NCBI RefSeq assembly: GCF_003201655.1
Contig: NZ_QJJU01000001.1
Span: forward strand, 1 to 64,000
Reading direction: 5' to 3'
Length of the DNA stretch: 64,000 bases
Source: Mycolicibacterium moriokaense
GTDB taxonomy: Bacteria > Actinomycetota > Actinomycetes > Mycobacteriales > Mycobacteriaceae
The notes beneath the pieces were generated by a model, which was not told where the DNA came from, did not search any database, and saw only the letters and a list, made by a program, of their open reading frames with translations. Position 1 is the stretch's first letter, and every line of letters starts with the position of its first letter. Shown here one piece after another: positions 27,078 to 40,105 of this stretch. Position numbers and translations under genes: made by a program.

Positions 27078-27133
27078 GTACTCTCGCACGACCGAGCGAC
27101 GAGACTACCGCAATCGTAAGCTGCCGCCCAAAC

Positions 27134-27949
27134 TCAATCCCGATCCGCCAGCGTCACCTCGACGCCGCCGACCAGATCGGTGGTCAGGTTGTAGATGAAC
27201 GCGCCAACCGTCGCCATCGCCGTCAGCAGCACGATGTTCACCAGGCCGATCAACGCGGCACCACCGAAGATCGTTCCGCTGGACACCAGCTCACCGCCGG
27301 TTTGACCGCTGGCGCTGGTCAGCAGGTCGCCGACGTTGCTATTCAGCTTGCTCCACACGCCCATACCGCCGAGCACCAGATACAAGAATGCGACGGCAAT
27401 CATCCACACGAAAAACAGGGCGCCCGACAGCACCAGCGACACCTTCAGCGCGCTCCACGGGTCGACCCGGCGAATCTGCATGGTGGCCCGCACCGGGCCC
27501 TTGTGCTTGGTGCCCACCTGAATACGGCTGGCGGGCTGGCTTGGCCGGCTCGCCGGCTCCGGCGGCGTCCGCTCGGGTGCGGGCTTGCGCTGCTGCGGCG
27601 CACGCGGGCCGGACAGGTCGGGCAGCTCGCTGGGGTACGCCTCCGGCCGCACAGCTTCTGTTCGGTCCCCGCGCCCCGGCACATCCTGATCGTGCGCGGG
27701 CGGCGCGGCCGACGACCCCGATCCGCCTGCGATGAAGCGGTTTAGTCGCGCGTCGACGCCGGGCGGATGGCCGGCAGCCGTGTGCGGCTCCGATGACTGA
27801 CGTTGTGGCTGCCGGGCCGCTCGTGCCGCCGGGCCGCGCTGCCAGGGTGGGACGTCGCCGGAATCGGCGGTGTGCCCGCCGACGGAGCCGTTCGCGCCAC
27901 CGGGGGTATCACCCGCACGCGGGTACCCCGGCTCGTTCGGTGAACTCAC
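27134..27949 (-). CDS. DUF3566 membrane protein (Rv0007-like)
   Basis: A 271-residue protein. The first 140 residues are Pro/Gly/Ser-rich and probably disordered; the C-terminal DUF3566 domain begins [20 protein letters not shown], with membrane helices at about 166-192 ([20 protein letters not shown]) and 228-254 ([20 protein letters not shown]). Its position directly after gyrA is conserved in actinobacteria; function unknown. The start is GTG 27949, 19 nt after the gyrA stop, so it is likely the last protein gene of the gyrase operon. Confidence 0.88.
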   Translation of the reverse strand: MSSPNEPGYPRAGDTPGGANGSVGGHTADSGDVPPWQRGPAARAARQPQRQSSEPHTAAGHPPGVDARLNRFIAGGSGSSAAPPAHDQDVPGRGDRTEAVRPEAYPSELPDLSGPRAPQQRKPAPERTPPEPASRPSQPASRIQVGTKHKGPVRATMQIRRVDPWSALKVSLVLSGALFFVWMIAVAFLYLVLGGMGVWSKLNSNVGDLLTSASGQTGGELVSSGTIFGGAALIGLVNIVLLTAMATVGAFIYNLTTDLVGGVEVTLADRD

Positions 27950-27968
27950 CTACGGCTCCTTAACATCG

Positions 27969-30470
27969 TTACGTTGCGTCGGCCTCGGCGTCGTCCGCCT
28001 CGGTCTCCTCGGCGTTGCGCGCAACAGCAACCAGTGTGTCGCCCTCGCCCAGGTTCATCAACCGAACGCCCTTGGTCTGCCGCCCGGCCTTGCGAACCTG
28101 GCGAGCCGCCGTCCGGATGACACCTCCACCCGAGGTGATGGCGTACAACTCCGTGTCGTCGTCAACGATCAACGCTCCAACAAGACTGCCACGCCGTTTG
28201 TCGAACTGGACTGTCAGCACCCCTTTGCCGCCGCGACCCTGGACCGGGTACTCGTCGATCGCGGTGCGCTTTGCGTACCCGCCGGCCGTCGCGACCAGCA
28301 AGTACGTGTCCGCAAGCACGACGTTCAGCGACAGCAGCTGATCGTCGGTGTTGAACCGCATGCCCTGCACACCCGAGGTGGCGCGGCCCATCGGACGCAG
28401 CGCCTCGTCGGTTGCTGAGAACCGGATCGACTGGCCCTTGGCCGACACCAACAGCAGGTCGTTCGCGGCGGAGCACAACACGGCGCCTACCAACTCGTCG
28501 CCGTCGCGCAGGTTCACCGCGACGATGCCGCCGGAGCGGTTGGAATCGAAGTCGGTGAGCTTGGTCTTCTTCACAAGGCCGTTGCGAGTGGCCAGCACCA
28601 GGTACGGCGCGTCCTCGTAGCTCTTGATCTGGATGACCTGCGCGATCCGTTCCTCGGGCTGGAAGGCAAGCAGGTTCGCGACGTGTTGACCGCGCGCGAT
28701 CCGCGACGCCTCGGGCAGGTCGTAGGCCTTCGCGCGGTACACCCGGCCCTGTGTGGTGAAGAACAGGATCCAGTCGTGCGTCGAGCACACGAAGAAGTGG
28801 TTGACGATGTCGTCCTGCTTGAGGCCTGCGCCCTGCACTCCCTTGCCGCCACGCTTCTGGCTGCGGTACAGATCGGACTTGGTGCGCTTGGCATAGCCGG
28901 TCTCGGTGATCGTGACGACCACCTCTTCGCGCGCGATCAGGTCTTCGTCGGCCACGTCGCCGTCGGCCGGGATGATCCGGGTACGCCGGTCGTCGCCGTA
29001 CTTCTCGACGAGTTCCGCGAGCTCGTCGTGGACGATGGCGCGCTGCCGCTCGGGCTTGGCCAGGATGTCTTCCAGGTCGGCGATCTCGGCCTCGATCTTG
29101 GCCAGATCGTCGACGATGCGCTGCCGTTCCAGGGCTGCCAGGCGCCGCAACTGCATGTCGAGGATCGCCTGCGCCTGGATGTCATCGATGTCGAGCAGCT
29201 CGATCAGGCCCTGGCGGGCGACGTCGACGGTCTCCGATGCGCGGATCAGCGCGATGACCTCGTCGAGCGCGTCGAGTGCCTTGACCAGTCCGCGCAGGAT
29301 GTGGGCCCGCTCGTTGGCCTTGCGCAACCGGTAGGTGGTGCGGCGAACGATGACGTCCAACTGATGCACCACGTACAGCCGGATCAGCTGGTCGAGCCGC
29401 AGCGTCCGGGGGACACCGTCGACGATCGACAGCATGTTGGCGCCGAAGCTGGTCTGCAGCTGGGTGTGCTTGTAGAGGTTGTTCAGCACCACCTTGGCCA
29501 CCGCGTCGCGCTTGATCTCGACGACGATGCGCATACCGACCCGGTCACTGCCCTGGTCCTCGATGTTCGCGATGCCGGCGAGCTTGCCGTCGCGAACCTG
29601 ATCGGCGATCGAGGTGATGAAGTTGTCGTGGTTGACCTGATAGGGGAGTTCGGTGATGACCAGCAGTGTGCGGCCCCTTGAGTCTTCTTCGATCACGACA
29701 ACACCACGCATCCGAATGGATCCGCGGCCGGTCGTATAGGCGTCCGAAATCCCTTGCGAGCCAACAATTAGGCCGTAGGTGGGGAAGTCGGGCCCCTTCA
29801 CGCGTTCGGTCACCGCTGTCAGCGTGGCCTCTTCGTCGGCTTCGAAGTTGTCCAGGCACCAGAACACCGCCTCCGAAAGTTCCCGGAGGTTGTGGGGCGG
29901 CATGTTGGTGGCCATACCGACAGCGATGCCGCCGGAACCGTTGGCGAGCAGGTTCGGGAACCGGCTCGGCAGGACGGTCGGCTCCTGCACGCGCCCGTCG
30001 TAGTTCGGGATGAAATCGACTGTCTCCTCGTCGATTTCACGCAGCATCTCCATCGCCAGCGGCGTGAGGCGCGCTTCTGTGTACCTCATGGCCGCTGGCG
30101 GGTCGTTGCCAGGCGAGCCGAAGTTGCCCTGTCCGTCGACAAGTGGGTAGCGCAGCGACCACGGCTGCGCCATCCGCACCAGGGTGTCGTAGATCGACGA
30201 GTCGCCGTGCGGGTGGTAGTTGCCCATCGTCTCCGCGACCGAACGGGCCGACTTGGCGTGGCCGCGGTCGGGTCGGAACCCGGAGTCGAACATTGCGTAG
30301 AGCACGCGGCGGTGCACAGGCTTGAGGCCGTCGCGTACCTCCGGCAGTGCGCGGCCGACGATCACGCTCATCGCGTAGTCGATGTAGCTGCGCTGCATCT
30401 CCTGCTGGATGTCGACCGGCTCGACGCGGTCTCCTGCTTCGTCGCCGGGTGGCAACGTGGTGTCAGTCAT
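27969..30470 (-). CDS. gyrA: DNA gyrase subunit A
   Basis: The 833-residue breakage-reunion subunit of DNA gyrase. The catalytic tyrosine is Tyr130 ([11 protein letters not shown]). The quinolone-determining region reads [14 protein letters not shown]: Ser91 sits where M. tuberculosis has Ala90 (E. coli Ser83), and Asp95 is the second key residue. The C-terminal beta-pinwheel has a GyrA-box-like motif QKRGGKGV. The C-terminus is acidic ([13 protein letters not shown]). It starts 9 nt after the gyrB stop, so both are made from one message. No intein is present. Confidence 0.98.
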   Translation of the reverse strand: MTDTTLPPGDEAGDRVEPVDIQQEMQRSYIDYAMSVIVGRALPEVRDGLKPVHRRVLYAMFDSGFRPDRGHAKSARSVAETMGNYHPHGDSSIYDTLVRMAQPWSLRYPLVDGQGNFGSPGNDPPAAMRYTEARLTPLAMEMLREIDEETVDFIPNYDGRVQEPTVLPSRFPNLLANGSGGIAVGMATNMPPHNLRELSEAVFWCLDNFEADEEATLTAVTERVKGPDFPTYGLIVGSQGISDAYTTGRGSIRMRGVVVIEEDSRGRTLLVITELPYQVNHDNFITSIADQVRDGKLAGIANIEDQGSDRVGMRIVVEIKRDAVAKVVLNNLYKHTQLQTSFGANMLSIVDGVPRTLRLDQLIRLYVVHQLDVIVRRTTYRLRKANERAHILRGLVKALDALDEVIALIRASETVDVARQGLIELLDIDDIQAQAILDMQLRRLAALERQRIVDDLAKIEAEIADLEDILAKPERQRAIVHDELAELVEKYGDDRRTRIIPADGDVADEDLIAREEVVVTITETGYAKRTKSDLYRSQKRGGKGVQGAGLKQDDIVNHFFVCSTHDWILFFTTQGRVYRAKAYDLPEASRIARGQHVANLLAFQPEERIAQVIQIKSYEDAPYLVLATRNGLVKKTKLTDFDSNRSGGIVAVNLRDGDELVGAVLCSAANDLLLVSAKGQSIRFSATDEALRPMGRATSGVQGMRFNTDDQLLSLNVVLADTYLLVATAGGYAKRTAIDEYPVQGRGGKGVLTVQFDKRRGSLVGALIVDDDTELYAITSGGGVIRTAARQVRKAGRQTKGVRLMNLGEGDTLVAVARNAEETEADDAEADAT

Positions 30471-30479
30471 GAATTCCTC

Positions 30480-32746
<2,267 letters not shown>

Positions 32747-33325
32747 CTAGCCATACGTGTCGCGAGGGCCACGGCCCGCGATGTGATACGCCCCTTTTCG
32801 CCACGACGGGGCGGCTGGTCCGACGATTTTCAGCGACGTCACCACCCCGTCCCCGACCGCCGCGGCGATCTTGGCTAACAGTTGCGCCTGCACCATCCGC
32901 AGCTGCGTGGCCCACGCGGTTGATTCGGCGGATACGGTCAGCACCCCGTCGTTCAGCGACCTCGGAGTGGCGTGCGCCGCGATCTGCTCCCCGACCACCA
33001 CCGGCCACCGGCCGAATACGGATCCCTCGGCAACACGACCCGACCAGCCGCGGCTACGCGCAAGGTCGCGCGTCACCGACCCGAGCAACTGTGGGTCCCG
33101 CGAATCCGGCGCCGGTCCCGACCAGCGCCGGCGGCTGGTACCTGCCACCCGGCGACGGCCGGGCGAGCTGCGGCCACGGCCGACGTCCTTGCCCTGGCTC
33201 CGCGCCGCGCCGCGCGCCTCCTCGAGGGTGCGCCGCACCAGGTCCATGCCCGCAAGCGCACCCAAGTGCGCGGGTGGTCCGGTTTCGGTGTCGTCATCGG
33301 TGAGTTTGTCGTCGTCGTCGGTCAT
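32747..33325 (-). CDS. dciA: Replicative helicase-associated protein DciA (DUF721)
   Basis: A 192-residue protein equivalent to Rv0004, shown to be an essential replication factor that works with DnaB. The N-terminal half is charged and low-complexity ([14 protein letters not shown]); the C-terminal DUF721/DciA domain (about 85-170) has [35 protein letters not shown] and [20 protein letters not shown]. It overlaps recF by 4 nt, so translation is coupled. The start is at 33325, within the recF stop region. Confidence 0.92.
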   Translation of the reverse strand: MTDDDDKLTDDDTETGPPAHLGALAGMDLVRRTLEEARGAARSQGKDVGRGRSSPGRRRVAGTSRRRWSGPAPDSRDPQLLGSVTRDLARSRGWSGRVAEGSVFGRWPVVVGEQIAAHATPRSLNDGVLTVSAESTAWATQLRMVQAQLLAKIAAAVGDGVVTSLKIVGPAAPSWRKGAYHIAGRGPRDTYG

Positions 33326-34482
33326 GACTGCACCATTGACACTCGGCCGGTGTCTTCGTCTCGCATGGCGATGTCGATCCTGCGCGCATCCCAGTCGCCG
33401 GGTATGTCGTCGTGCACGGCGGCGGTCACCAATACCTGCTCGGCGTCAGCGGCGACGTTCGCGAGCGCCTGTCTGCGCGCGCTGTCGAGTTCGGCGAACA
33501 CGTCGTCCAACAGCAGAACCGGATCTCCGCCGTCAGCCCGGAGTAATTCATAAGCCGCGAGCCGCAGCGCCAACGCCATCGACCACGACTCCCCATGGCT
33601 GGCAAAGCCTTTCGCCACCTGATCTCCCAAACGCAGCTCGAGATCGTCGCGGTGTGGGCCCACCAGGCACACTCCGCGCTCGAGTTCGGCGTCGCGGCGC
33701 CGGGCCAACGCGTCCAGCAGCGCGGCCTCGAACAACTCCGCGCTGCGGTTGCCCGCGGCTGCCTCATTCTCGATCACGTCGACGCCGCTGCGGTACTGGA
33801 TCGAAGCGGGCCGGGACGACGGCGCCAGCAGCTGGTACGCCTTTTCCACCTCGGGCGACAGCTGGTTGACCAGCTCGACGCGCGCGGCGATCAGCTGGGC
33901 ACCGTGCGCGGCCAGGTGGCCGTCCCACACATCGAGCGTGTCGAGCACACTTCGGTCACCGCGATGACGGGCAGCGCCAGCGGTTTTCAGCAATGCGGCG
34001 CGCTGCCGCAGCACTTTGTCGTAGTCCGCGCGCACCGCGCCGATGCGCGGACGTTGCGTGGTGGCCAGCTCGTCGAGGTAGCGGCGGCGTTCACTTGGAT
34101 CGCCGCGCACCAGCGCCAGGTCCTCCGGTGCGAACAACACCGCACGCACGGCTCCGAGCACTTCGCGCGCCGCACGCACGGGGGAGCGGTTCAACCGCGC
34201 CTTGTTGGCGCGCCCCGCTGTGATCTCGAGGTCGACCGCCAACTCGCGCCCGTCGTTCACCACGATGGTCGACACCACAGCCCGCTCGGCGCCCACGCGG
34301 ATCAACGGTGCATCCGAGGACACCCTGTGGGAGCCGAGGATCGTCGAATACCACAGGGCCTCAATAAGATTCGTCTTGCCGAAACCATTGGGTCCGACGA
34401 ACACCGTTCGGCCGGGCTCCAGATCGAGTTCGATCCGCGCCCACGAGCGGAAGTCTGTCAGCGCAAGGTGTCGGACGTACAA
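33322..34482 (-). CDS. recF: DNA replication/repair protein RecF
   Basis: A 386-residue SMC-like ATPase that loads RecA at gaps. Walker A is [10 protein letters not shown] (residues 30-39), the signature region is [15 protein letters not shown], and Walker B is [19 protein letters not shown]. The stop overlaps dciA by 4 nt, and the start abuts the stop of gnd directly (34482/34483). Length and order of motifs are normal. Confidence 0.97.
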   Translation of the reverse strand: MYVRHLALTDFRSWARIELDLEPGRTVFVGPNGFGKTNLIEALWYSTILGSHRVSSDAPLIRVGAERAVVSTIVVNDGRELAVDLEITAGRANKARLNRSPVRAAREVLGAVRAVLFAPEDLALVRGDPSERRRYLDELATTQRPRIGAVRADYDKVLRQRAALLKTAGAARHRGDRSVLDTLDVWDGHLAAHGAQLIAARVELVNQLSPEVEKAYQLLAPSSRPASIQYRSGVDVIENEAAAGNRSAELFEAALLDALARRRDAELERGVCLVGPHRDDLELRLGDQVAKGFASHGESWSMALALRLAAYELLRADGGDPVLLLDDVFAELDSARRQALANVAADAEQVLVTAAVHDDIPGDWDARRIDIAMRDEDTGRVSMVQS

Positions 34483-35376
34483 CTATCCCGACTCACTGAT
34501 CCTCTGGACGGCATGCCCACCGAACTGGTTACGCAACGCCGACACCGCCTTCATCGTCGGAGAATCCTCCTGCCGGGACGCGAACCGGGCGAACAGGGAC
34601 GCCGCGATCACCGGCATCGGAACGCGATGTGAGATGGCCTCCTCCACCGTCCATCGGCCTTCCCCGGAGTCCTCCGTGTAGCCGGTGATCTCGTCGAATT
34701 CCGGGTCTTCCTTGAGCGCCTTGGCCAGTAGCTGCTGCAGCCAGGATCGCACGACGGTGCCGTTCGTCCAGGCCTGGATGACGGCTTGGGTGTCCTTGAT
34801 CAGATCCTCGGCCGCCAGCAGCTCATAGCCCTCGGCGTATGCATTCATCAGCCCGTACTCGATGCCGTTGTGCACCATCTTTGCGTAATGACCGGCGCCG
34901 ACCGGGCCGGCGTGGACAAACCCATCGGCCAGCTCACCGGGCGGGCGCAACGTGTCGAAGATCGGCATCGCCCGCGCCACGTCCTCGTCGCTGCCGCCCA
35001 CCATCAGGCCGTAGCCCTCCTTGAGGCCCCACACCCCGCCGGATACGCCCGCGTCGATGAACGCTATTCCCTTCTCGCCCAACAGCTTTGCGTGAGGACC
35101 GTCTTCGGTGTAGCGCGAGTTGCCACCGTCGATCACCAGGTCACCGGCGCTGAGCTCGTTCGCGAGCACGACGATCGTCCCGTTCGTGACGGACCCCGAC
35201 GGCACCATCACCCATACCACCCGCGGTGCAGCGAGTGCTTCGGCAAGTGCCTGCAGGTTGGGGACGTCGCTCACTTCAGGCCTCGGGTCATAGCCGATCA
35301 CTTCGTGGCCACCCTCACGCAGGCGTTCCCGCATGTTGAAACCCATTTTGCCCAAGCCGACCAGACCCAATTGCAT
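34483..35376 (-). CDS. gnd: 6-phosphogluconate dehydrogenase, decarboxylating (short form)
   Basis: A 297-residue short-type 6-phosphogluconate dehydrogenase producing ribulose-5-phosphate, CO2 and reduced cofactor. The N-terminal Rossmann motif is LVGLGKMG; VIDGGNSRYTED and the catalytic-lysine region GAGHYAKMVHNGIEYG are intact. Short forms are often NAD-dependent, and the acidic residue choice after the second strand (GYDPRPE) fits that, but cofactor is inferred. It sits between dnaN and recF with no gap to recF; I recall the same in M. smegmatis but not in M. tuberculosis. Confidence 0.93.
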   Translation of the reverse strand: MQLGLVGLGKMGFNMRERLREGGHEVIGYDPRPEVSDVPNLQALAEALAAPRVVWVMVPSGSVTNGTIVVLANELSAGDLVIDGGNSRYTEDGPHAKLLGEKGIAFIDAGVSGGVWGLKEGYGLMVGGSDEDVARAMPIFDTLRPPGELADGFVHAGPVGAGHYAKMVHNGIEYGLMNAYAEGYELLAAEDLIKDTQAVIQAWTNGTVVRSWLQQLLAKALKEDPEFDEITGYTEDSGEGRWTVEEAISHRVPMPVIAASLFARFASRQEDSPTMKAVSALRNQFGGHAVQRISESG

Positions 35377-35407
35377 GTGCGCGCCTCTTTCGTGGCGGTA
35401 GAGCCGG

Positions 35408-36607
35408 TCAGCCCGGGAGCCGCACCGGCATCAGCAGATAGACGTAGTCGGTTTCAGCCGCCGGGAACGGGCCGGTTGAACCGACAGTCCCATCATCCTC
35501 ACCCGCCGGCCGCAACACCGCAGGACGGCTAGGTGTCGTGAAACCAAACGTCACGCGCTCCGAATGCAACGAACCCAGGCCGTCGGTCAGATACGTCGGG
35601 TTGAACGCGATGGTCAATGGGTCACCCGAGAACTCGACCGGCAAATCCTCCTCGGCCCGGCCGACGTCATCGGCGCCTGCCGACAGTCGCAACACATCGT
35701 CGGCGAACTCCATCCGCACCTGAGCGCCGCGGTCTGCCACCAAGGCCACGCGTTTGATCGCCTCGGTGAGTTCCGCGACACCGATGGTCGCGATCGCGGT
35801 GTGCTCGGCAGGCAACAGCTGACGGAATTTCGGGAACTCAGCATCCAGAAGTCGGGTGGTGCTGCGTTTACCGTTGCTGCGGATACCGAGCAGGCCCTCT
35901 TTACCGACGGCCGCGCCGGCACCGAGCGCCAGACGCACGTCCGCACCATCCGAGCCTGCCTTCGCGGCTTCCGCCAACGTCTTGGCAGGCACCAGCACTG
36001 CGGCCTCGATGTCAGCCGATTCCGTCGACCAGGTCAGCTCGCGCACCGCAAGCCGGAACCGATCGGTCGCCGCCAAAACCACCTTTTCGCCGGAAATCTC
36101 AACGCGAATGCCGGTCAGCATCGGCAGCGTGTCATCGCGACCCGCGGCGACGGCCACCTGGCCGATGGCCTCGGCGAACAACTCCGACGAGATGACACCG
36201 GTCTCTTCGGGCAACGCAGGCAGCGCCGGATAATCCTCGACCGCCATCGTGGGCAGCGAGAACCGGGCGCTACCGCAGGTCAATGACACCCTGGTGCCTT
36301 CGACGCTGACATCGACCGGTTTGGCTGGCAGCGCCCTTGTGATGTCGGACAGCAGCCGACCGGACACCAAAACGCTTCCGGGAGAAGCTATTTCGGCCGA
36401 AACCTGCACCTCGGCCGAGACTTCGTAGTCGAACCCCGAGATCTTCAGCCCATCGTCAGACCCGGTGAGCAACACGCCGGCGAGGACCGGCACGGTGGGC
36501 CGTGTCGGCAAATTCCTAGCTACCCAGGCCACCGCGTCGGCGAAGTCTTCGCGGACGAGGCGGAACTTCAAATCGGTGAGACCAACGGTTGTCGTCGCCA
36601 CGTCCAT
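35408..36607 (-). CDS. dnaN: DNA polymerase III beta subunit (sliding clamp)
   Basis: The 399-residue clamp subunit that tethers polymerase III to DNA. It has three repeated clamp domains ([60 protein letters not shown]) and ends [10 protein letters not shown], the family's standard C-terminus. ATG 36607 matches the M. tuberculosis start (MDVATT for MDAATT); six more codons are open upstream. It is the first gene leftward from oriC, and gnd follows after 31 nt. Confidence 0.98.
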   Translation of the reverse strand: MDVATTTVGLTDLKFRLVREDFADAVAWVARNLPTRPTVPVLAGVLLTGSDDGLKISGFDYEVSAEVQVSAEIASPGSVLVSGRLLSDITRALPAKPVDVSVEGTRVSLTCGSARFSLPTMAVEDYPALPALPEETGVISSELFAEAIGQVAVAAGRDDTLPMLTGIRVEISGEKVVLAATDRFRLAVRELTWSTESADIEAAVLVPAKTLAEAAKAGSDGADVRLALGAGAAVGKEGLLGIRSNGKRSTTRLLDAEFPKFRQLLPAEHTAIATIGVAELTEAIKRVALVADRGAQVRMEFADDVLRLSAGADDVGRAEEDLPVEFSGDPLTIAFNPTYLTDGLGSLHSERVTFGFTTPSRPAVLRPAGEDDGTVGSTGPFPAAETDYVYLLMPVRLPG

Positions 36608-37175
36608 AGCGTCCCTTCGATCCACACCACAATAAGGTCTAACCAGCGATTTTTCGGTGTCTCACTACGCGTCTCGCCGATGCGTACCAAGGACCGTAAC
36701 GGCTGTCGCTGAACCACCGTAGAGCTTTCCGGCTCAACTTGAAAGCTAATCGATCGGGGTGACATCGAAGGTCGCGAAGCGGCTCCGTGCCCTTCGGATC
36801 GATGTGTCCCCAGGTGCCTTCTTCTAAGGAGAAACTTCGTAGATATACAAGCAACAGTATTAGGGGCTGTGGAGATTGGGGATAACCCAATGTCGGCCCA
36901 GCGTGGCAAGTGTGTCGGGTTGTGAGTGGATTGTGGACAGTTGCCCACAGGGTTCGGGTGCATTGTGGACTCGGACCGAGTTGTGGACGACGCGGCCGAT
37001 AATCCGAAGCTTGGCCGCAAGTTGTCCACACCGGCATCCACACCGCAGCGGTGTGACAAGTGATGCCGACGGTGCGGAAGTTTTTCGAAGAATTTTGGGG
37101 GATGCGCGTTGAGTACTCGGGTGCGGGTGCGGTTACTGGACGATTGCGTACAAGAAACGGGGGTCGAATCGACGC
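36608..37175. other. oriC: Chromosome replication origin oriC (dnaN-dnaA spacer)
   Basis: A 568-base gene-free region between dnaN and dnaA with a cluster of DnaA boxes. On the plus strand TTGTCCACA is exact at 37022-37030, TTGCCCACA lies at 36941-36949 and GCATCCACA at 37034-37042. On the minus strand the complements of 36932-36940 (CTGTCCACA), 36964-36972 (GAGTCCACA) and 36982-36990 (TCGTCCACA) are found. The part around 36820-36870 is relatively AT-rich and is a candidate unwinding element. An inverted repeat AGCTTTC/GAAAGCT (36723-36747) lies on the dnaN side, near its promoter. Confidence 0.92.
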
Positions 37176-38678
37176 TCAGCGCTTGGAGCGCTGGCGGATT
37201 CGGGTGGTGAGTTCCTTCACGTGATCGAACACCTCGCGGCGTTCAGCCATCTCGCCGCGGATCTTCTTTTCGGCATACATCACGGTGGTGTGGTCGCGGC
37301 CGAACGTCTGACCGATCTTTGGTAGTGACAGATCGGTGAGTTCGCGGCACAGATACATTGCGATCTGACGCGACTGGGCCAGCGCCCGAGTCTTTCCCGG
37401 CCCGCGCAGCTCTTCGATGGTGGTCTCGAAGTACTCCGCGGTGGCGGCCATGATTGCCGCCGCGCTGATCTGCATGGTGCCTGCGTCGGCGATCAAGTCA
37501 CGCAGCACGATTTCTGCCAGGGACTTATCGATCGGTGTCTTGTTCAGGGATGCGAACGCGGTGACGCGGATCAGCGCGCCTTCGAGTTCGCGGATGTTGC
37601 GCTCAATGCTGCTTGCGATGAGCTCGAGGACGTCGCCCGGCACGTCAAGCCGGTCCATCTGTGCTTTCTTGCGCAGAATCGCGATGCGGGTTTCGAGTTC
37701 GGGTGGCTGGACATCGGTGATGAGGCCCCATTCGAACCGGGTGCGCAGCCTGTCCTCGAGCGTCGCCAGCTGCTTGGGAGGGCGGTCGGAGGAGATCACA
37801 ATCTGCTTGTTGGCGTTGTGCAGCGTGTTGAAGGTATGGAAGAACTCCTCCTGGATACCTTCCTTGCCCTCGATGAACTGGATGTCGTCGACCAACAGCA
37901 CGTCGATGTCGCGGTAGCTGCGTTTGAAGGATGCTTTGCGGTCGTCGCGCAGGGAGTTGATGAAGTCGTTGGTGAACTCTTCGGTGGAGACGTATTTGAC
38001 GCGCATACCGGGAAAGAGCCGTTGGGCGTAGTTGCCTGCGGCGTGCAAGAGGTGTGTCTTGCCCAGTCCGGATTCGCCCCAGATGAACAGGGGGTTGTAG
38101 GCCCGCGCCGGCGCCTCAGCAATCGCGAGCGTCGCGGCGTGAGCGAACCTGTTCGAGGCCCCGATGACGAAGGTGTCGAAGGTGTACCGGCGGTTGAGAT
38201 TGACGGCGGTCGGCTCGCCTGCGGCGGCGTTCGCCGATCGGTTGGAGAAATAGGTGGGCCAGCTTTCCTCGGCGCTGGCGCGAGCCTCGGAGTCTTCGTC
38301 GACTTCGTCGGGTTCCGAATTGGCGGGGGTGCCCACGAACCCGTTGAGACCATCCTCGGGTTCCTCGGCAGCTGGGCCTGCGATCCGGACGCCCAGCTCG
38401 ACGCGCTGGCCGAGCTGACGGCTGAGCGCAGTGATGATCGGCTCGCGAAGGTGGCGTTCGATCTCGTTTTGGACGAAGGGCGTCGGCACCGACAACAGGG
38501 CAAACCCCTCGGTGATGACAAGCGGCTGGACTAACTTCAGCCAGGCTCTTTGCTGTGCGGTGAGGACGATCGCGGTGGAATCCCCGTTGAGGGCCTCGCC
38601 GGCGTCAGTATCGCCGTTGAGTTCGGCAACCACGTTGTTCCAGATGGCGACGAAGGGGGGATCGGGGTCAGCATTCAA
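37176..38678 (-). CDS. dnaA: Chromosomal replication initiator DnaA
   Basis: The 500-residue initiator ATPase. The N-terminal DnaB/DiaA-interaction domain and acidic linker are followed by the AAA+ domain with Walker [10 protein letters not shown] (Lys207) and Walker B LLVDDIQF, the arginine-finger region, and the C-terminal DnaA-box-binding HTH ([20 protein letters not shown]). The start is taken as TTG 38678: it gives [16 protein letters not shown], aligned with the M. tuberculosis N-terminus, and GAGGGGG lies 9-15 nt upstream. An upstream start (38717) would add 13 unconserved residues. Confidence 0.96.
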   Translation of the reverse strand: MNADPDPPFVAIWNNVVAELNGDTDAGEALNGDSTAIVLTAQQRAWLKLVQPLVITEGFALLSVPTPFVQNEIERHLREPIITALSRQLGQRVELGVRIAGPAAEEPEDGLNGFVGTPANSEPDEVDEDSEARASAEESWPTYFSNRSANAAAGEPTAVNLNRRYTFDTFVIGASNRFAHAATLAIAEAPARAYNPLFIWGESGLGKTHLLHAAGNYAQRLFPGMRVKYVSTEEFTNDFINSLRDDRKASFKRSYRDIDVLLVDDIQFIEGKEGIQEEFFHTFNTLHNANKQIVISSDRPPKQLATLEDRLRTRFEWGLITDVQPPELETRIAILRKKAQMDRLDVPGDVLELIASSIERNIRELEGALIRVTAFASLNKTPIDKSLAEIVLRDLIADAGTMQISAAAIMAATAEYFETTIEELRGPGKTRALAQSRQIAMYLCRELTDLSLPKIGQTFGRDHTTVMYAEKKIRGEMAERREVFDHVKELTTRIRQRSKR

Positions 38679-39245
38679 TGACGAGAACCCCCTCGAGGCC
38701 GGTCCAGAGACGACCAAAGGAACGACGACGAACTGTCCACATAGTTATCCACAGGTTGTGGAGACAGGACAGCCGTCTTCGCTCTGTTGTCTACTGGCGG
38801 GAACGCCGCAGGCCGGGGCTCGTCACAGTGGTGGTTCGCACTGTGGGCTCGCGACGTTGTGGGCATCCCCGCTTTGTTGTCTGTCGCCATTTCGTTATCG
38901 AAACGGCATTGCCAGAAGCTAACAGTTTTCTTGGCGGGTGCCAACCGTTCTGCAACATTCTTCGCGGCTTTGACGGCGGGTCGTGAAACTGCGTGACGGC
39001 TGTGGTGTTTGTGAACCGGCCGACCACCGGCCGGGCCCCGTCGGGCGAGGTTTGACCCAGCGAATTCTCGTCAGTACCCTCGAACAGTCGCCCGCACGTG
39101 GCGATACGGCTGCGACCCAGGATGCTCTGGAGACCGCGCCGGTTAGCGAGACGGACGAGCTTACCAACGGCAATCGCGTCCCCACCGGCATGAGGATTTA
39201 TCGGGGTGGGTTGCGAATGCCAAACGCAACGAGGAGTGAACAGCC
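38679..39245. promoter_or_regulatory. dnaA-rpmH divergent promoter region
   Basis: A 567-base gene-free spacer. Near dnaA it holds three DnaA boxes: CTGTCCACA at 38733-38741, exact TTATCCACA at 38745-38753, and the complement GTCTCCACA at 38757-38765, consistent with DnaA autoregulation. Near rpmH, short inverted repeats CCCACC/GGTGGG (39181-39210) and GTTGCG/CGCAAC (39210-39230) precede the GAGGAG ribosome site. No further structure is clear in the middle. Confidence 0.7.
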
Positions 39246-39389
39246 GTGGCCAAGGGCAAGCGGACCTTTCAGCCCAACAACCGTCGTCGGGCGCGCGTGC
39301 ATGGGTTCCGGCTGCGGATGCGCACCCGGGCGGGCCGAGCGATCGTGTCGAACCGACGCGGCAAGGGTCGCCGCAAGCTGACTGCGTGA
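39246..39389 (+). CDS. rpmH: 50S ribosomal protein L34
   Basis: A 47-residue, highly basic protein: it begins with a GTG-initiated [19 protein letters not shown] and contains the family signature [13 protein letters not shown] then [12 protein letters not shown]34 is a late-assembling large-subunit protein. The ribosome site GAGGAG lies 10 nt upstream of the GTG. It heads the rpmH-rnpA-yidD-yidC-khpB-rsmG-parA-parB run. Confidence 0.97.
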   Translation: MAKGKRTFQPNNRRRARVHGFRLRMRTRAGRAIVSNRRGKGRRKLTA

Positions 39390-39410
39390 TTCGACGCGGG
39401 ATTTAGCGCG

Positions 39411-39773
39411 GTGCTTCCGGCGCGGTACCGGATGACGCGGTCCACGGAATTCGGTGCCACGGTCAGTCAAGGGGTGCGGGCGGTGCAGCCCGACCTCGTG
39501 CTGCACGCATTGCGGTCTTCCGATGACGCCGCGGGCGACGGACCCCGGATTGGTCTGGTGGTCTCGAAATCCGTTGGCAGCGCTGTGCAGCGGCACCGGG
39601 TGGCCCGTCGGCTCCGCCATGCGGCACGCACAATGATCGATGAACTGGACGCCAAGGATCGGGTGGTCATCCGGGCGCTGCCGAGCAGCAGGCACGCGAT
39701 CTCGGCGCGACTCGAACAGGAACTGCGGACAGCACTGCGCCGGACCCGGCCGCGAAACGGGGTGGCGCGCTGA
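39411..39773 (+). CDS. rnpA: Ribonuclease P protein component
   Basis: The 120-residue protein subunit of RNase P, which helps the RNA cut tRNA 5' leaders. The N-terminal [18 protein letters not shown] and the RNA-binding helix [18 protein letters not shown] are present; the usual RNR is RHR here, which I recall also in M. tuberculosis. The GTG start lies 21 nt after rpmH. It ends in TGATG, overlapping yidD by 1 nt. Confidence 0.95.
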   Translation: MLPARYRMTRSTEFGATVSQGVRAVQPDLVLHALRSSDDAAGDGPRIGLVVSKSVGSAVQRHRVARRLRHAARTMIDELDAKDRVVIRALPSSRHAISARLEQELRTALRRTRPRNGVAR

Positions 39774-40105
39774 TGTCAGTAGGTGCAGTGCGTTCCCTGG
39801 CCGCACGCGGCGCGATCTTCCTTATCGAGCTGTACCGCCACACCGTTTCGCCGATGAGGATGCCGACGTGTCGGTTCAGTCCGACGTGTAGCGAGTACGC
39901 GGTTGAAGCGCTCACCGAGTACGGCTTGATCCGCGGCGGTTGGCTGACGGTGGTGCGGCTGCTGAAGTGCGGGCCGTGGCATCGGGGAGGATGGGATCCA
40001 ATACCCGAACGTCGCGGAGCGGCGCACGTCCATAGCGAGGACGTGGAAGCCCACGATCTCTGGGGTACCCCAGCGTCCCGAGAAGAGAGCAGCACGCGTG
40101 TTTGA
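39773..40105 (+). CDS. yidD: Membrane protein insertion efficiency factor YidD
   Basis: A 110-residue YidD protein thought to assist YidC-mediated insertion. The family core is [20 protein letters not shown], then [20 protein letters not shown] and [17 protein letters not shown], with three conserved cysteines. An amphipathic N-terminal helix binds membrane. It overlaps rnpA by 1 nt and yidC by 8 nt, so all three are coupled. Confidence 0.95.
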   Translation: MSVGAVRSLAARGAIFLIELYRHTVSPMRMPTCRFSPTCSEYAVEALTEYGLIRGGWLTVVRLLKCGPWHRGGWDPIPERRGAAHVHSEDVEAHDLWGTPASREESSTRV

